A stretch of 64,000 bases of DNA from Pontibacter akesuensis (GCF_001611675.1 NZ_CP014766.1:434001-498000); one strand, 5' to 3'. Numbered from the stretch's first letter, positions 1 through 10,279 are shown. Notes: generated by a model not told the origin, from the sequence alone. Numbers and translations: made by a program.

Positions 1-1824
1 GTGAACCCATTGGCGCGACTGGCCGTGCTGAATGGCCGCACAAGAGTAGACAAGCTGGTGGGTAACCTTTATGGAGAGGTTGACATTACGGAAGGATTAT
101 CTTTCCGCTCGACTTTCGGTTTGGACCTCGCCTTTGTCTCAACCAACAATTTCAACCCGCTCTACTACCTCAACCGCTCCACAGCCAACAACAACTCGCT
201 TGTTTCGAAGGGCGTGGACCGCTACTACAACTGGCAGGCTGAGAACTACTTCAAGTATAACAAGACCTTCGGTGAGCATGATCTGGGCCTGACGGCTGGA
301 ACATCGGCGCTGCGCTTTAACTACGAAAGCCTGTTTGCGTCCAATACTGGTCTCGTGTCGAACGACCCGAACCTGGCTTACCTGAACACGGCCGTTGACC
401 GCGGCGCAGCCATCGCGAATGGTGCTTTCAACGAGCGCGCTTTGCTTTCCTTCTACGGGAGGGCCACCTATGGCTATAAGGGCAAATACCTGTTTTCGGC
501 AAGTATAAGACGCGACGGTTCCTCCCGCTTCGGGTCTAACAACCCCTATGCCACCTTCCCTTCCGTATCGGCAGGCTGGGTGATCTCGGATGAGGACTTC
601 TTTCCTGAGTCTGACCTGCTCAATTTCGTGAAGCTGCGTGCTTCCTGGGGCCAGAACGGAAACGAGGAGATTGGCGGGGCCTACCCGTGGGCCTCTACAA
701 TCGGTGTGGGCAGAGGCTACAGTTTCTATAACCCCGGTGGCGTTGGCTACCAGAGTGGCGCTGCACCCGAGTATATCGCCAACCCAGACCTTAAATGGGA
801 AGCATCCGAGCAGACGGATATCGGCCTGGACCTGGCACTCTTCAACAACAACCTAAGAGTAACGGCAGATTATTACATTAAGCGCACCAAAGGCCTCTTG
901 CTTTACGCACCGATACCGGCCACACCGGGCAACAACCCGCCGCTGGTGAATGGTGGTGAGGTGGAGAACAAGGGCTTTGAGCTTGCCATCAATTACAGCA
1001 ACGAGATTAACGACTTCGGATACGCTGTTGGCCTGAACGGAAGCATCAACAAAAATGAATTCCTGAGCATCAACAACGCAGAAGGCGTACTGCAGGGAGC
1101 GTCCATCTCTACCTACGGCACCGTGTCCCGAAGCGAAGTAGGCCAACCCATCGCCTACTTCTGGGGCTACCAGACCAATGGTATTTTCCAAACGCCTGAA
1201 GCGGTTGCGGCCCATGTAAACTCGGAGGGAGCCTTACTGCAACCGGCGGCACAGCCCGGTGATGTGCGTTTCGTGGATTTCAACAACGACGGCATCATCA
1301 ACGACCAGGACCGCACCAGGATCGGCAACCCTACGCCTAAAGCGGTGCTGGGCTTCACGCTCGACCTGAACTACAAAGGCTTTGACATCAATGCTTTTGT
1401 GAATGGGGCCTTTGGCCATCAGATCTTCAACGGTACACGCCGCCACGACCTTTCCACCTCCAACATGCAGTCTATTTACCTAAACCGCTGGACAGGCGAG
1501 GGCAGCACCAACGAGTACCCGCGCTTTACCTGGAACGACGCCAACGGCAACTACAAGCGCATCTCAGACCTGTACATCGAGGATGGTGATTACGTGCGAC
1601 TGAAGACGCTGCAACTGGGTTACAACTTTGCCCCTGCTATGCTGGAGACACTGCACCTGCAAAAAGTACGCTTGTACATAGCAGCTGACAACCTCGTGAC
1701 CTTAACCGATTATACGGGCTTCGACCCTGAGATCGGAGCACGTGGTAGCCTGGATATCGGTATCGACCGGGGCATATATCCTCAGGCAAGAACTTTCAGA
1801 CTAGGCGTTAACGCAACATTTTAA
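1..1824 (+). CDS. SusC/RagA-type TonB-dependent receptor, C-terminal part
   Basis: This is the C-terminal ~607 residues of a SusC-like outer-membrane receptor, which imports oligosaccharides into the periplasm using TonB energy. The gene runs in from the left edge, so the signal peptide, carboxypeptidase-like domain and plug are outside the window. The family is usually about 1000 residues. What is visible is beta-barrel sequence with alternating aromatic strands and repeated aromatic/Asn loops, ending in RLGVNATF with a terminal Phe as outer-membrane barrels have. SusD follows after 11 bp. The GTG at base 1 is not a real start. The family call is firm; the beta-glucan substrate is inferred from the downstream glycosidases. 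Confidence 0.93.
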   Translation: MNPLARLAVLNGRTRVDKLVGNLYGEVDITEGLSFRSTFGLDLAFVSTNNFNPLYYLNRSTANNNSLVSKGVDRYYNWQAENYFKYNKTFGEHDLGLTAGTSALRFNYESLFASNTGLVSNDPNLAYLNTAVDRGAAIANGAFNERALLSFYGRATYGYKGKYLFSASIRRDGSSRFGSNNPYATFPSVSAGWVISDEDFFPESDLLNFVKLRASWGQNGNEEIGGAYPWASTIGVGRGYSFYNPGGVGYQSGAAPEYIANPDLKWEASEQTDIGLDLALFNNNLRVTADYYIKRTKGLLLYAPIPATPGNNPPLVNGGEVENKGFELAINYSNEINDFGYAVGLNGSINKNEFLSINNAEGVLQGASISTYGTVSRSEVGQPIAYFWGYQTNGIFQTPEAVAAHVNSEGALLQPAAQPGDVRFVDFNNDGIINDQDRTRIGNPTPKAVLGFTLDLNYKGFDINAFVNGAFGHQIFNGTRRHDLSTSNMQSIYLNRWTGEGSTNEYPRFTWNDANGNYKRISDLYIEDGDYVRLKTLQLGYNFAPAMLETLHLQKVRLYIAADNLVTLTDYTGFDPEIGARGSLDIGIDRGIYPQARTFRLGVNATF

Positions 1825-1835
1825 GAAGCCAAACC

Positions 1836-3410
1836 ATGAAAAATATACTTAGAAATACTCCTAAACTGTTGCTGGCGGCCATACTTGTCTGTGGCTCCAC
1901 CGGCTGCGAAGATTTCCTGGACCTACAGCCAAAGGACACCCGAACAGAGGATAACTTTTTCAGAACAGAGGCGGATGCAAGGGAAGCGCTCATCAGCGTG
2001 TATGATGTGCTGCAGTGGAACACCGTTATTGGCTTTCACCCTACTCCCATGCTGCTTGACATTGCCTCCGATGATGCCTTTGCTGGTGGTGGCAGCCGCA
2101 CAGACGCGCCTAATATCATCGAAGTTGACAACCACAACATCCTTACCACCAACCCGGAGATACAGGGCCTTTGGAAGAAACACTTCTTTGGTATTTCTCG
2201 GGCAAACCTGCTGCTCTCCAAGATGGAAGGCATAGAAGCCAGCAAGGCTTCGAAGGCACGCATTATAGCAGAGGCGAAGTTTTTAAGAGCCCAATTTTAC
2301 CTGGACCTGGTGCGCTTCTTTGGAAATGTGCCCCTGGTGCTGGAGCCCCTCGTAAGCGCTTCAGAGTTCAACCAGCCACAGGCAACGCCAAAAGCGGTGT
2401 ACGACCAGATTGCCAAGGACCTGGAGGAAGCCATTCCGGACCTGCCAGAGGCAACGCTGGCGGCATCGCAGGGGCATGCCACGAAATGGGCTGCCAAAGC
2501 GCTCCTTGCCAAAGCTTTCCTTTTCTACAACGGCGTGTACGGACAGAACCTGCAGGCAGGTGACGTGACAGTGGATGCGAACCGTGCCCTGCAGCACCTG
2601 CAGGACGTGATCAACCAAAGCGGACACGGCCTGGTGCCAAATTATGCTGACATCTTCACGCCGGAAGGTGAATTTAGTGTGGAGTCTGTTTGGGAGATCG
2701 CTTATTCGGATGAGAATCCTTGGTTTGACTGGGGCTTTATACACGGAGGTGAAGGCAACATACAGCCGCAGATGCAGGGACCACGCCTGCAGGACCCGGC
2801 TGCCGAGCAGTACCTGAGCGGATGGAGCTTTGCCCCCGCCACTCAGTCGCTTTTCGAAGCATTCGAAGCAAACGACCCTCGCAAGGATGCCACCTTGCTT
2901 ACCGTGTCGGAGCTGAACGGTGGACTGGACAGAGGCTATCAGCATACCGGCTACTTCAGCCAGAAGTATACTACCTCCAAGGCGTATGCACCCTCAGCAG
3001 GCCAGACAGAGCTGAACTGGGGCAACAATTACCGCGCTATCCGTTTTGCCGATGTACTGCTGATGGCCGCCGAACTAGGGTTAACTGCAGGAGGAGGCAC
3101 GCCGCAAGTATGGCTTGACATGGTGCGCGACCGGGTGGACCTGCCAACTAAGCCAGCCACGCTGGAGAACATCTACCAGGAGCGGCGCGTGGAACTAGCC
3201 CTGGAGGGCCAGCGCTACTGGGACTTGCTGCGCCGGGGAATGAACGTGGCGGATCAGGCCATTTCCACCACGCAGCGCGGCCCGCTATATTCCGGTGATC
3301 CGGTGGACTACAACATCACCTTCAACCCCGCCCGAAACGGTTTCTTCCCGATACCGCAAAGTGAGCTGGACTTGTCGGCTGGGGTACTCAACCAGAACGA
3401 CGGGTATTAA
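1836..3410 (+). CDS. SusD/RagB-family outer-membrane lipoprotein
   Basis: This is the surface glycan-binding lid protein that sits on the SusC barrel. A lipoprotein signal ends at STGC with Cys24, and acidic residues follow (EDFLD), in keeping with Bacteroidetes surface-export signals. The length, 524 aa, is normal. The C-terminal family hallmarks are present: RRVELALEGQRYWDLLRRG, and an end of the form FFPIPQSELDLSAGVLNQN. It is the second gene of the polysaccharide utilisation operon, 11 bp after susC and 27 bp before a PKD lipoprotein. The exact glycan bound cannot be read from the sequence. Confidence 0.95.
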   Translation: MKNILRNTPKLLLAAILVCGSTGCEDFLDLQPKDTRTEDNFFRTEADAREALISVYDVLQWNTVIGFHPTPMLLDIASDDAFAGGGSRTDAPNIIEVDNHNILTTNPEIQGLWKKHFFGISRANLLLSKMEGIEASKASKARIIAEAKFLRAQFYLDLVRFFGNVPLVLEPLVSASEFNQPQATPKAVYDQIAKDLEEAIPDLPEATLAASQGHATKWAAKALLAKAFLFYNGVYGQNLQAGDVTVDANRALQHLQDVINQSGHGLVPNYADIFTPEGEFSVESVWEIAYSDENPWFDWGFIHGGEGNIQPQMQGPRLQDPAAEQYLSGWSFAPATQSLFEAFEANDPRKDATLLTVSELNGGLDRGYQHTGYFSQKYTTSKAYAPSAGQTELNWGNNYRAIRFADVLLMAAELGLTAGGGTPQVWLDMVRDRVDLPTKPATLENIYQERRVELALEGQRYWDLLRRGMNVADQAISTTQRGPLYSGDPVDYNITFNPARNGFFPIPQSELDLSAGVLNQNDGY

Positions 3411-3437
3411 TTCTTTAAAAGTATAACGGCATACAAG

Positions 3438-4841
3438 ATGAAAAGACATATAAACTTTATAGCAACCCTGTTGCTGCTGGCCTTCACCTGGACGGGTTGT
3501 GAAACAGAAGACCCGGAGTTAGGTCCTGCCCCTACCGCAGAGCAGGTGCAGTTTACAGTGCAGCCGGATGCTGAGAATGAGAACATCGTGCACTTTGTTT
3601 CTACCTCGCCGGGCTTTAAGGCTGTGTGGGACTTTGGAAACGGTGCAACCGCCACTGGCAAAGAAGTAACAGGCACTTTCCCAATAAAAGGAGAGTACAC
3701 TGTAACGCTTACGATCTTCACCGAAGGTGGCTTTGCCTCCAACAGCAAAACCATCACCATAGAGAACACTAACCCGCTGATGCTGAATCGCCCGGACTAC
3801 AACTTCCTGACAGGTGGCGCAGACGCACTGGAGGGTAAAACTTGGGTGGTAGACAAAGAGGCTGCCGGGCACCTTGCGCTCGGCCCGGTGACAAGCGCTG
3901 CGCCGGAATGGTACAGGGCCGCGCCCAACGAAAAAGCGGGGGAAGGTCTTTACAACGATGAGATGACCTTTAACCTGAACGGGCTGGCGTACACCTACAA
4001 CAACAAAGGCGATACGTTTTCAAACGGAGCAAACTTGGCAGGCTTAGGCGGCACTAATGGAGGCGATGCGACAGTGGCTTATACGCCACAGCAAAACCTG
4101 ACCTGGAGCATTGTGGACGAAGGGGATCAGAAGTTCCTGATCATCTCTAACGGCGGCTTTATGGGCTACTATACGGGGGTGTCGCGCTACGAAATTCTGG
4201 CGCTTAGCGAAAACGAACTGTACGTCCGTCACCTTAGTGCAGCCGCAGGCGACCAGGCCTGGTACCAGCGCTTTGTGCCAAAAGGGTACAGCGTTCCAAA
4301 ACCTGTCAAGCCTTATCAGGTGGCCGAGCTGCAGGATAACTTTGACGAGCCGGGAAATATTGTGTGGCAGACAGATCAGGTTATGTTCAACGAAAGCTAC
4401 GACAACCCAGCGCCCGTTCCGATCAACACCTCAGCCAAGGTAGGGCAGTACATTAAAGGCAGTGGCCAGGCGCACGAGTTCGACAACCTGTACACCACCC
4501 TGCCCTACAAGATAGACCTGACCACCAAAAACAAAATCCGCCTGAAGGTATTTATGCCAACCTTTAACGACTACACCACAGAGGCTGGCGAGGACTGGGC
4601 GATCAAGAACCTGCTGAAGCAGGTGTCGGTGAAGCTGCAGGACTCTGAGGCTGCCCAACCCTGGGCAAACCAAGTAGAGGTAAAGCAGCAGGTAACTAAA
4701 CTCGGGGAATGGGTGGAACTAACCTTCGATTTCAGTGGGGCAGCCGCACGAAAAGACCTTGATCGCGTGGTTATCCAGATTGGCGGCGAGGGCAACTTTA
4801 TTCCGGGCATCTTTTACATCGACGACATCGCATTATACTAA
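3438..4841 (+). CDS. PKD-domain lipoprotein, probable surface glycan-binding protein
   Basis: This 467-aa lipoprotein (Cys21 in WTGC) occupies the SusE/SusF position directly after SusD. A PKD domain lies at about residues 45-110, marked by AVWDFGNG and the following EYTVTLTI strand. A middle region (~115-290) is rich in Gly, Asn and Tyr. A C-terminal ~170-residue beta-rich module (from about DNFDEPGNIVWQT) looks like a galactose-binding-type carbohydrate module. There is no catalytic motif. I infer that it holds polysaccharide at the cell surface for the GH16 enzyme encoded next. The role rests on context and domain type, not on a recognised named family. Confidence 0.75.
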   Translation: MKRHINFIATLLLLAFTWTGCETEDPELGPAPTAEQVQFTVQPDAENENIVHFVSTSPGFKAVWDFGNGATATGKEVTGTFPIKGEYTVTLTIFTEGGFASNSKTITIENTNPLMLNRPDYNFLTGGADALEGKTWVVDKEAAGHLALGPVTSAAPEWYRAAPNEKAGEGLYNDEMTFNLNGLAYTYNNKGDTFSNGANLAGLGGTNGGDATVAYTPQQNLTWSIVDEGDQKFLIISNGGFMGYYTGVSRYEILALSENELYVRHLSAAAGDQAWYQRFVPKGYSVPKPVKPYQVAELQDNFDEPGNIVWQTDQVMFNESYDNPAPVPINTSAKVGQYIKGSGQAHEFDNLYTTLPYKIDLTTKNKIRLKVFMPTFNDYTTEAGEDWAIKNLLKQVSVKLQDSEAAQPWANQVEVKQQVTKLGEWVELTFDFSGAAARKDLDRVVIQIGGEGNFIPGIFYIDDIALY

Positions 4842-4916
4842 GCACCCAAGGTACCAGGGCTCTCCGGCTAAACTGCCATGCGGCTGGGGAGCCCGTACCG
4901 CTGCTTACTCCTGCTT

Positions 4917-7016
4917 ATGAATAAATTTTACAAAGCATTTCTCACGATTGTCACCTGCTGTGCTGCGTCTACTGTCTTTGGGCAGGCAACCGGTTATAAC
5001 GAACTGGTGTGGAGCGATGAGTTTGAGGGCGAAGGCCTACCCAACCCAACCTACTGGGGCTACGATCTGGGCACCGGGCAAGGCGGCTGGGGAAACAACG
5101 AAGTGCAGTCTTACACCAACGAAACCGCCAATGTGCGCCGCACAGGTGGCAAACTGGTGATAGAAGCCATCAAGCAAAACGGCAACTGGACTTCTGCCCG
5201 TATCCATACCCAAGGCAAGTATAACTTTACCTACGGGCGCATTGAGTTCCGGGCAAAGCTGCCAAAAGGAGCCGGTACCTGGCCAGCCTTGTGGATGCTC
5301 GGAGAGGACATTAACACACTTGGCTGGCCTGCCGCTGGCGAGATAGACGTGATGGAGCATGTAGGAAGGGACGCGGGTAAGATTCATGCCACCCTGCACA
5401 CGCCCTCCAGCTATGGCAATTCCCAGAATTCTGGTACCATCCTGGTGAATGACTACGCGGATACTTACCACGTGTATGCAGCTGAGTGGAGTGCGGACGC
5501 CTTCAAGTTTTATGTGGATGACAACCTGTTTTACACGTACGCCCCAGCCAACAAGAACAGCCAAACCTGGCCATTCAATGATCCTGCTTTCATCATCATT
5601 AACCTGGCCATGGGCGGCAACTTTGGCAGCGATCCGAGGTATGAAACGGGCGGCAAAAAGAACGGGATTGACCCTGCCCTGAACAGTGTGCGGTTTGAGG
5701 TGGATTATGTGCGGGTATACCAGCAGTTCCGGGAGTTGGAGCTAAGCGGGCCAACCGTAGTGGCCCCCAATGCACAGAACCTAAGTTTCAAAGCCAGTAA
5801 AGTCTCCGGCGCCACTTATACCTGGCAGGTGCCCGCGGGTGCAACCATTACAAGCGGTGCCAGCACATCAGAGGTCAAGGTGAACTGGGGAAATACAGGC
5901 GGTGTGGTTCGGGTGCAGATGCAGCTGGACGGACAGCAGTTTGTAAAGGAAATAACCGTCAACACCACCCAGGTTCCGCAAGGCGAAAGCTTCCTCATAG
6001 AGGATTTCAACGACCTCCCCACCTCCCAGCTTTCGAGCAGTGGCGGCACGTTTGATTTCGCACAGGAAGAAGGAGCACTGCTGGTAAACTATGCGGTAAC
6101 AAACCCAAACGGCCTGCCGCAGATTAACTATACCCTGGCTTCTCCCCTTAACATGACGACACATCCTGTGCTGGCTGCCCGCATTAAAACGAACAACGAG
6201 AGCGGCTCTGTGGTGCTGCGCATTGACTTGAAGGATGTGGCAGGCAATATTTCGGGCACCAGCAAGGTGTTCACGCTCATGCCGCTCATCGATGACGGGG
6301 AGTTTTATACGTACTATTTCGACTACAGCAGCATTTTTGGAAATGGCGCAGGCCAGATAAACGCTGCCCAGGTGAAGGAAATCAGGCTGCTGGTGGACTA
6401 CGGCATCTACGGCACTCCCGGCCAGGATACCTTCTGGATCGACAACTTTTCGGTGCTGCAACAGCTGCCTGCGGTGCCAAACCGCCCTTCGCACCTTCAT
6501 ATAGCCGCACATCCCAATGAAGCCAAAATCAGTTGGCAGGACAATGCAACAAACGAGGCTGGCTTTAAGATTTTCCGTGCCAACTCTAAAGCTGGTGCCT
6601 TCACTGAAATAGGCAGCGTGGCAGCCAACGTGCGGGAGTTCACAGTTGCTTCCGCAGGCCAGGATGAGGTGGTGTATAAAGTGCAGGCTTTCAACAACGC
6701 CGGCACCTCCGCTTACTCCAACGCGGCTTCTGCTGCCGATGCACCCCTGGGTATCCGCGACGCTTTTGATAACCCGCTGGTGCAAGTATACCCGAACCCC
6801 AGCTCCGGCAATTTTACAGTTCAGTTTCCTGCAGGTTTGCTGGTGCAGCAGGTGCAGTTGGTAGATGCCATTGGCAGGGCAACCAGGGTGCAGGTACACC
6901 AAGGCGGACCCGGAGAACTTTCGGTGGTGCCACCGCCCGGCATGGCGGCCGGCCTATACTTCTGCCGCCTTACAACGCGAGATGCTGTCATCATAAAACG
7001 CATCCTTATCCATTAA
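4917..7016 (+). CDS. secreted GH16 endo-beta-glucanase (laminarinase-type) with T9SS signal
   Basis: This is an endo-acting glycosidase of family GH16. I chose the ATG at 4917 because it gives a clean signal peptide (MNKFYKAFLTIVTCC...VFGQ); an upstream ATG at 4878 would put 13 extra residues before it. The catalytic domain spans about residues 25-265, with the GH16 active-site motif EIDVME (E142, D144, E147). Then come an Ig/PKD-like module (~270-350), a carbohydrate-binding-like beta module (~360-525), a fibronectin III-like module (~530-620) and a C-terminal sorting domain beginning VYPNPSSGNFTVQFP. The last implies export by the type IX system. GEIDxMEHVG is typical of beta-1,3- and mixed-linkage glucanases. 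Confidence 0.9.
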   Translation: MNKFYKAFLTIVTCCAASTVFGQATGYNELVWSDEFEGEGLPNPTYWGYDLGTGQGGWGNNEVQSYTNETANVRRTGGKLVIEAIKQNGNWTSARIHTQGKYNFTYGRIEFRAKLPKGAGTWPALWMLGEDINTLGWPAAGEIDVMEHVGRDAGKIHATLHTPSSYGNSQNSGTILVNDYADTYHVYAAEWSADAFKFYVDDNLFYTYAPANKNSQTWPFNDPAFIIINLAMGGNFGSDPRYETGGKKNGIDPALNSVRFEVDYVRVYQQFRELELSGPTVVAPNAQNLSFKASKVSGATYTWQVPAGATITSGASTSEVKVNWGNTGGVVRVQMQLDGQQFVKEITVNTTQVPQGESFLIEDFNDLPTSQLSSSGGTFDFAQEEGALLVNYAVTNPNGLPQINYTLASPLNMTTHPVLAARIKTNNESGSVVLRIDLKDVAGNISGTSKVFTLMPLIDDGEFYTYYFDYSSIFGNGAGQINAAQVKEIRLLVDYGIYGTPGQDTFWIDNFSVLQQLPAVPNRPSHLHIAAHPNEAKISWQDNATNEAGFKIFRANSKAGAFTEIGSVAANVREFTVASAGQDEVVYKVQAFNNAGTSAYSNAASAADAPLGIRDAFDNPLVQVYPNPSSGNFTVQFPAGLLVQQVQLVDAIGRATRVQVHQGGPGELSVVPPPGMAAGLYFCRLTTRDAVIIKRILIH

Positions 7017-7088
7017 AAACAGACGAACAACGACGCCTTTTTCCATTGCCACACAGGCCATGGACAGGCTAACTTATACTTGATCATC

Positions 7089-9365
7089 ATGAAAAAGACA
7101 TTCATTCCGGTATTTATACTTGCAGTGGTAGGTGCCCTCGCAGTTCTTTCCTCGTTCCGAAAGGCGGAGCAGACAGACCCTACTGCCAAACGCATTGAAG
7201 CTTTGCTAGCCAAAATGACGCTGGAAGAAAAAGTTGGGCAGCTGAACTTTGTAGTGGGCGACCTTTTTAACACAGGCCCTACCGTCCGCACCTCGGAATC
7301 AGACAAATTCAATGAGGGAATAAAAAAAGGGGAGATTACGGGCATCTTCAACATACATGGTGCAGCCTATATCGGTAAATTGCAGAAGCTGGCGGTGGAG
7401 CAATCGCGGCTGGGCATTCCGCTTCTGATCGGCGCCGACGTGATCCATGGCTTCAAAACTGTTTTCCCGATTCCGCTGGCTGAGGCGGCCAGCTGGGATC
7501 TGGAGGCTATTGAGAAGGGCTCACGTGTTGCGGGCAGGGAGTCTGCCGCCTCCGGAATCAACCTCACGTTCGCCCCGATGGTGGATATTGCCCGGGACGC
7601 CCGCTGGGGTAGAATGGCAGAAGGCGCCGGTGAGGACCCTTACCTGGGATCGTTGATTGCAGCCGCCCGCGTGCGAGGCTTCCAGGGCAAGGACCTGTCT
7701 GACCCGCTAACAATTGCCGCCTGCGTAAAGCACTTTGTGGCCTACGGGGCAGCCGAGGGTGGCCGTGACTATAACACCGTTGACATATCGGATTACGAAT
7801 TGCGCAACACCTACCTCCCTCCTTTCAAAGCCGCCATCGATGCTGGCGCAGCCTCCCTGATGAGTTCTTTCAACGAGCTGAACGGGATACCTGCCACTGC
7901 CAACATGAAGATTATGCGTGACATACTTCGGGATGAGTGGGGCTATAAGGGCGTGGTGATCTCTGACTGGCAAAACATCATGGAGATGACCGAGCACGGG
8001 TATACCCGCGATAACGCACACGCCGGTGAACTGGCCATCAAAGCAGGAACCGACATGGACATGATGGCAGAGATTTACCTGAAAGAACTTCCGAAGCTGG
8101 TAAAGGCCGGAAAGGTGGATGAGAAATTTCTGGACGAGTCGGTGCGACGGGTGCTTTGGCTTAAATTCAAGCTAGGCCTTTTCGAGGATCCGTACCGCTA
8201 CAGCAATGTGAAAACCGAGAAAAAAGAAGTGCGCTCGAAGGAGAACTTGCAGGCAGCCTTCGAGGTGGCACAGCGCTCCATTGTGTTGCTTAAAAATGAG
8301 AACAACCTGCTGCCGCTGTCAAACAAAACACAGAAGATTGCTGTCATCGGCCAGCTGGCAGACAGCAAAGCCGACATGAACGGCACCTGGTCTTTCTTCG
8401 GTGAGGCACAGCACCCGGTAAGCTTTTTAGAGGGCATAAAGAAGTATGCGAAAGGCGCCGAGGTTACGTACGCACCGGGTTACGAACTTTACAACGATTC
8501 TAAAGCAGGGTTCGGCGCCGCAGTGGCTGCCGCGCAAAAGGCAGATGTGGTCATTATGGCCGTGGGTGAAAGCGCTGTGATGAATGGAGAGGGCGCCTCA
8601 CGGGCCGATGTGGCGCTGCCGGGCGTGCAACTGGATCTGATGAAGGCCATACATGCCACAGGCAAACCGATTGTTGCCCTCGTGAGCAGCGGCCGCGCCC
8701 TGGAGTTAAGCTGGCTCGATGAGAACATCCAAAGTATACTTGCCACCTGGTCGCTTGGCTCTGAGGCTGGCAACGCGGTAGGCTCAGTGCTCTATGGCGC
8801 TTACAACCCTTCCGGCAAATTGCCGGTTTCGTTTCCGCGCGCTGTGGGCCAGCTGCCCATCTACTACAACCAGAAGAACACGGGCCGCCCATACACCGGC
8901 ACGCACTCCGAGCCGGGTGAGGAGCGTGTGTACAAGTCGCGCTACCGCGATGTTCCCACCACGGCCCTTTACCCTTTCGGCTACGGCTTAAGCTACACCA
9001 ACTTCAAGTACGACAATCTGAAGCTCAGCAAGCAAAGCTTCCGCCCGGGCGAACCGCTGCAGGTAAGTATAGAGGTGACGAACACAGGCAACCGTGCTGG
9101 TGAAGAGGTGGTGCAGCTCTATACCCGCGACCTTGTGGGCAGCATCACACGCCCGGTAAAAGAGCTGAAGAAGTTCCAGAAGCTTTCCTTCAAACCCGGT
9201 GAAAAGAAAACCGTCACTTTCAACATCACTGCAGAGGATCTGGCTTTCTGGCGTGCCGACCTGACCTACGGTTTCGAGCCCGGTGACTTTAAAGTTTTTG
9301 TAGGCCCTAACTCCCGCGATGTGCAGGAGGCGGCGTTCACGCTTGTAACGGAAGATACCCTATGA
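7089..9365 (+). CDS. GH3 beta-glucosidase (BglX-like)
   Basis: This exo-acting family 3 glycosidase removes glucose from short beta-glucans, probably in the periplasm. The ATG at 7089 gives a signal peptide (MKKTFIPVFILAVVGALAVL); the frame is open to a TTG at 7080. From 7089 it is 758 aa, the usual BglX size. The TIM-barrel domain carries KHFVAYGAAEGGRDYN and the nucleophile motif VISDW (D293). The alpha/beta sandwich follows from about residue 400, and a C-terminal fibronectin III-like domain starts near PGEPLQVSIEVTNTG. Its stop overlaps the next gene's start by 4 bp (ATGA). It would finish digestion of oligosaccharides made by the GH16 enzymes. Confidence 0.93.
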   Translation: MKKTFIPVFILAVVGALAVLSSFRKAEQTDPTAKRIEALLAKMTLEEKVGQLNFVVGDLFNTGPTVRTSESDKFNEGIKKGEITGIFNIHGAAYIGKLQKLAVEQSRLGIPLLIGADVIHGFKTVFPIPLAEAASWDLEAIEKGSRVAGRESAASGINLTFAPMVDIARDARWGRMAEGAGEDPYLGSLIAAARVRGFQGKDLSDPLTIAACVKHFVAYGAAEGGRDYNTVDISDYELRNTYLPPFKAAIDAGAASLMSSFNELNGIPATANMKIMRDILRDEWGYKGVVISDWQNIMEMTEHGYTRDNAHAGELAIKAGTDMDMMAEIYLKELPKLVKAGKVDEKFLDESVRRVLWLKFKLGLFEDPYRYSNVKTEKKEVRSKENLQAAFEVAQRSIVLLKNENNLLPLSNKTQKIAVIGQLADSKADMNGTWSFFGEAQHPVSFLEGIKKYAKGAEVTYAPGYELYNDSKAGFGAAVAAAQKADVVIMAVGESAVMNGEGASRADVALPGVQLDLMKAIHATGKPIVALVSSGRALELSWLDENIQSILATWSLGSEAGNAVGSVLYGAYNPSGKLPVSFPRAVGQLPIYYNQKNTGRPYTGTHSEPGEERVYKSRYRDVPTTALYPFGYGLSYTNFKYDNLKLSKQSFRPGEPLQVSIEVTNTGNRAGEEVVQLYTRDLVGSITRPVKELKKFQKLSFKPGEKKTVTFNITAEDLAFWRADLTYGFEPGDFKVFVGPNSRDVQEAAFTLVTEDTL

Positions 9366-10204
9366 GCGGGCTTAACTTTATACTTCCGCTGGCGCTGCTA
9401 TACTTCCACTCAGCAGTACAGGTGCAACAGAAACCACGCCTGCTCTGGAGCGATGAGTTCAACTACACCGGCGCCCCCGACTCCACCCGGTGGACCTACG
9501 ACCTGGGCAATGGCTGCCCTAACCACTGCGGCTTTGGCAACGAGGAACTGCAGCACTACACCAACCAGCCGGAGAATGTGCATGTTGACGGTGAAAAACT
9601 GATCATCGAAGCCCATAAGGTTGCCGGCCAGGACAGTGCCTATACTTCCACCCGCATCAAAACAAAGGGCAAGGCAGCCTGGAAGTATGCGTATGTGGAG
9701 GTCCGGGCGAAACTGCCCAAAGGCCGCGGCACCTGGCCTGCCATTTGGATGCTCCCCGACACCTTACGCTACGGCGGGTGGCCGGCCAGCGGCGAAATAG
9801 ACATCATGGAGCATGTCGGGTTTGATCCGGGGGTTGTCCATGGCACAGTGCATACCAGCAGCTTCAACCATAAAATCGGCACACAGGTAGGAAAGCAGCA
9901 AACGGTAAAAGACTTTTCGGATGCTTTTCACCGCTATGCCGTCAACTGGACCGAGGAGGAGATACAATTCATCATCGATGACAAAGTATACCACACCTTC
10001 AAAAACAACGGCAGCGGCTACAAAGACTGGCCCTTCGATCACCCGTTCCACCTGATTCTGAACATTGCGGTGGGTGGCGGCTGGGGCGGGCAAAAAGGCG
10101 TGGACCCCGCTATCTGGCCACAGCGCATGGAAGTGGATTATGTGCGGGTGTATGAGCCGCTCCGTACCAGGGCACAGAAGAAATTTATTTTACATAAAGG
10201 TTGA
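9362..10204 (+). CDS. GH16 beta-glucanase, single domain
   Basis: This is a second GH16 enzyme of 280 aa, translationally coupled to the GH3 gene (ATGA overlap). An N-terminal hydrophobic segment (FILPLALLYFHSA) looks like a signal peptide. The catalytic domain fills the rest, with the active-site motif EIDIME (E145, D147, E150) and the conserved WPAIWMLP and WPFDHPFHLILNIAVGG segments. Unlike the first GH16 it has no accessory modules and no type IX sorting domain. It probably acts in the periplasm or is membrane-held, cutting imported oligosaccharides. It is the last gene of the operon, and a terminator hairpin follows 40 bp on. Confidence 0.92.
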   Translation: MSGLNFILPLALLYFHSAVQVQQKPRLLWSDEFNYTGAPDSTRWTYDLGNGCPNHCGFGNEELQHYTNQPENVHVDGEKLIIEAHKVAGQDSAYTSTRIKTKGKAAWKYAYVEVRAKLPKGRGTWPAIWMLPDTLRYGGWPASGEIDIMEHVGFDPGVVHGTVHTSSFNHKIGTQVGKQQTVKDFSDAFHRYAVNWTEEEIQFIIDDKVYHTFKNNGSGYKDWPFDHPFHLILNIAVGGGWGGQKGVDPAIWPQRMEVDYVRVYEPLRTRAQKKFILHKG

Positions 10205-10243
10205 TTAGTGAGTCGTCTGCTGCTTAGGGGCAGACCCGCCAAA

Positions 10244-10279
10244 AGCCGCACTCCCCCTGGGTTTGCGGCTTTTTCTTTT
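10244..10279 (+). terminator. intrinsic terminator of the glucan locus
   Basis: A stem AGCCGCA (10244-10250) / TGCGGCT (10264-10270) is followed directly by TTTTCTTTT. It closes the SusC-to-GH16 operon. Confidence 0.85.
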
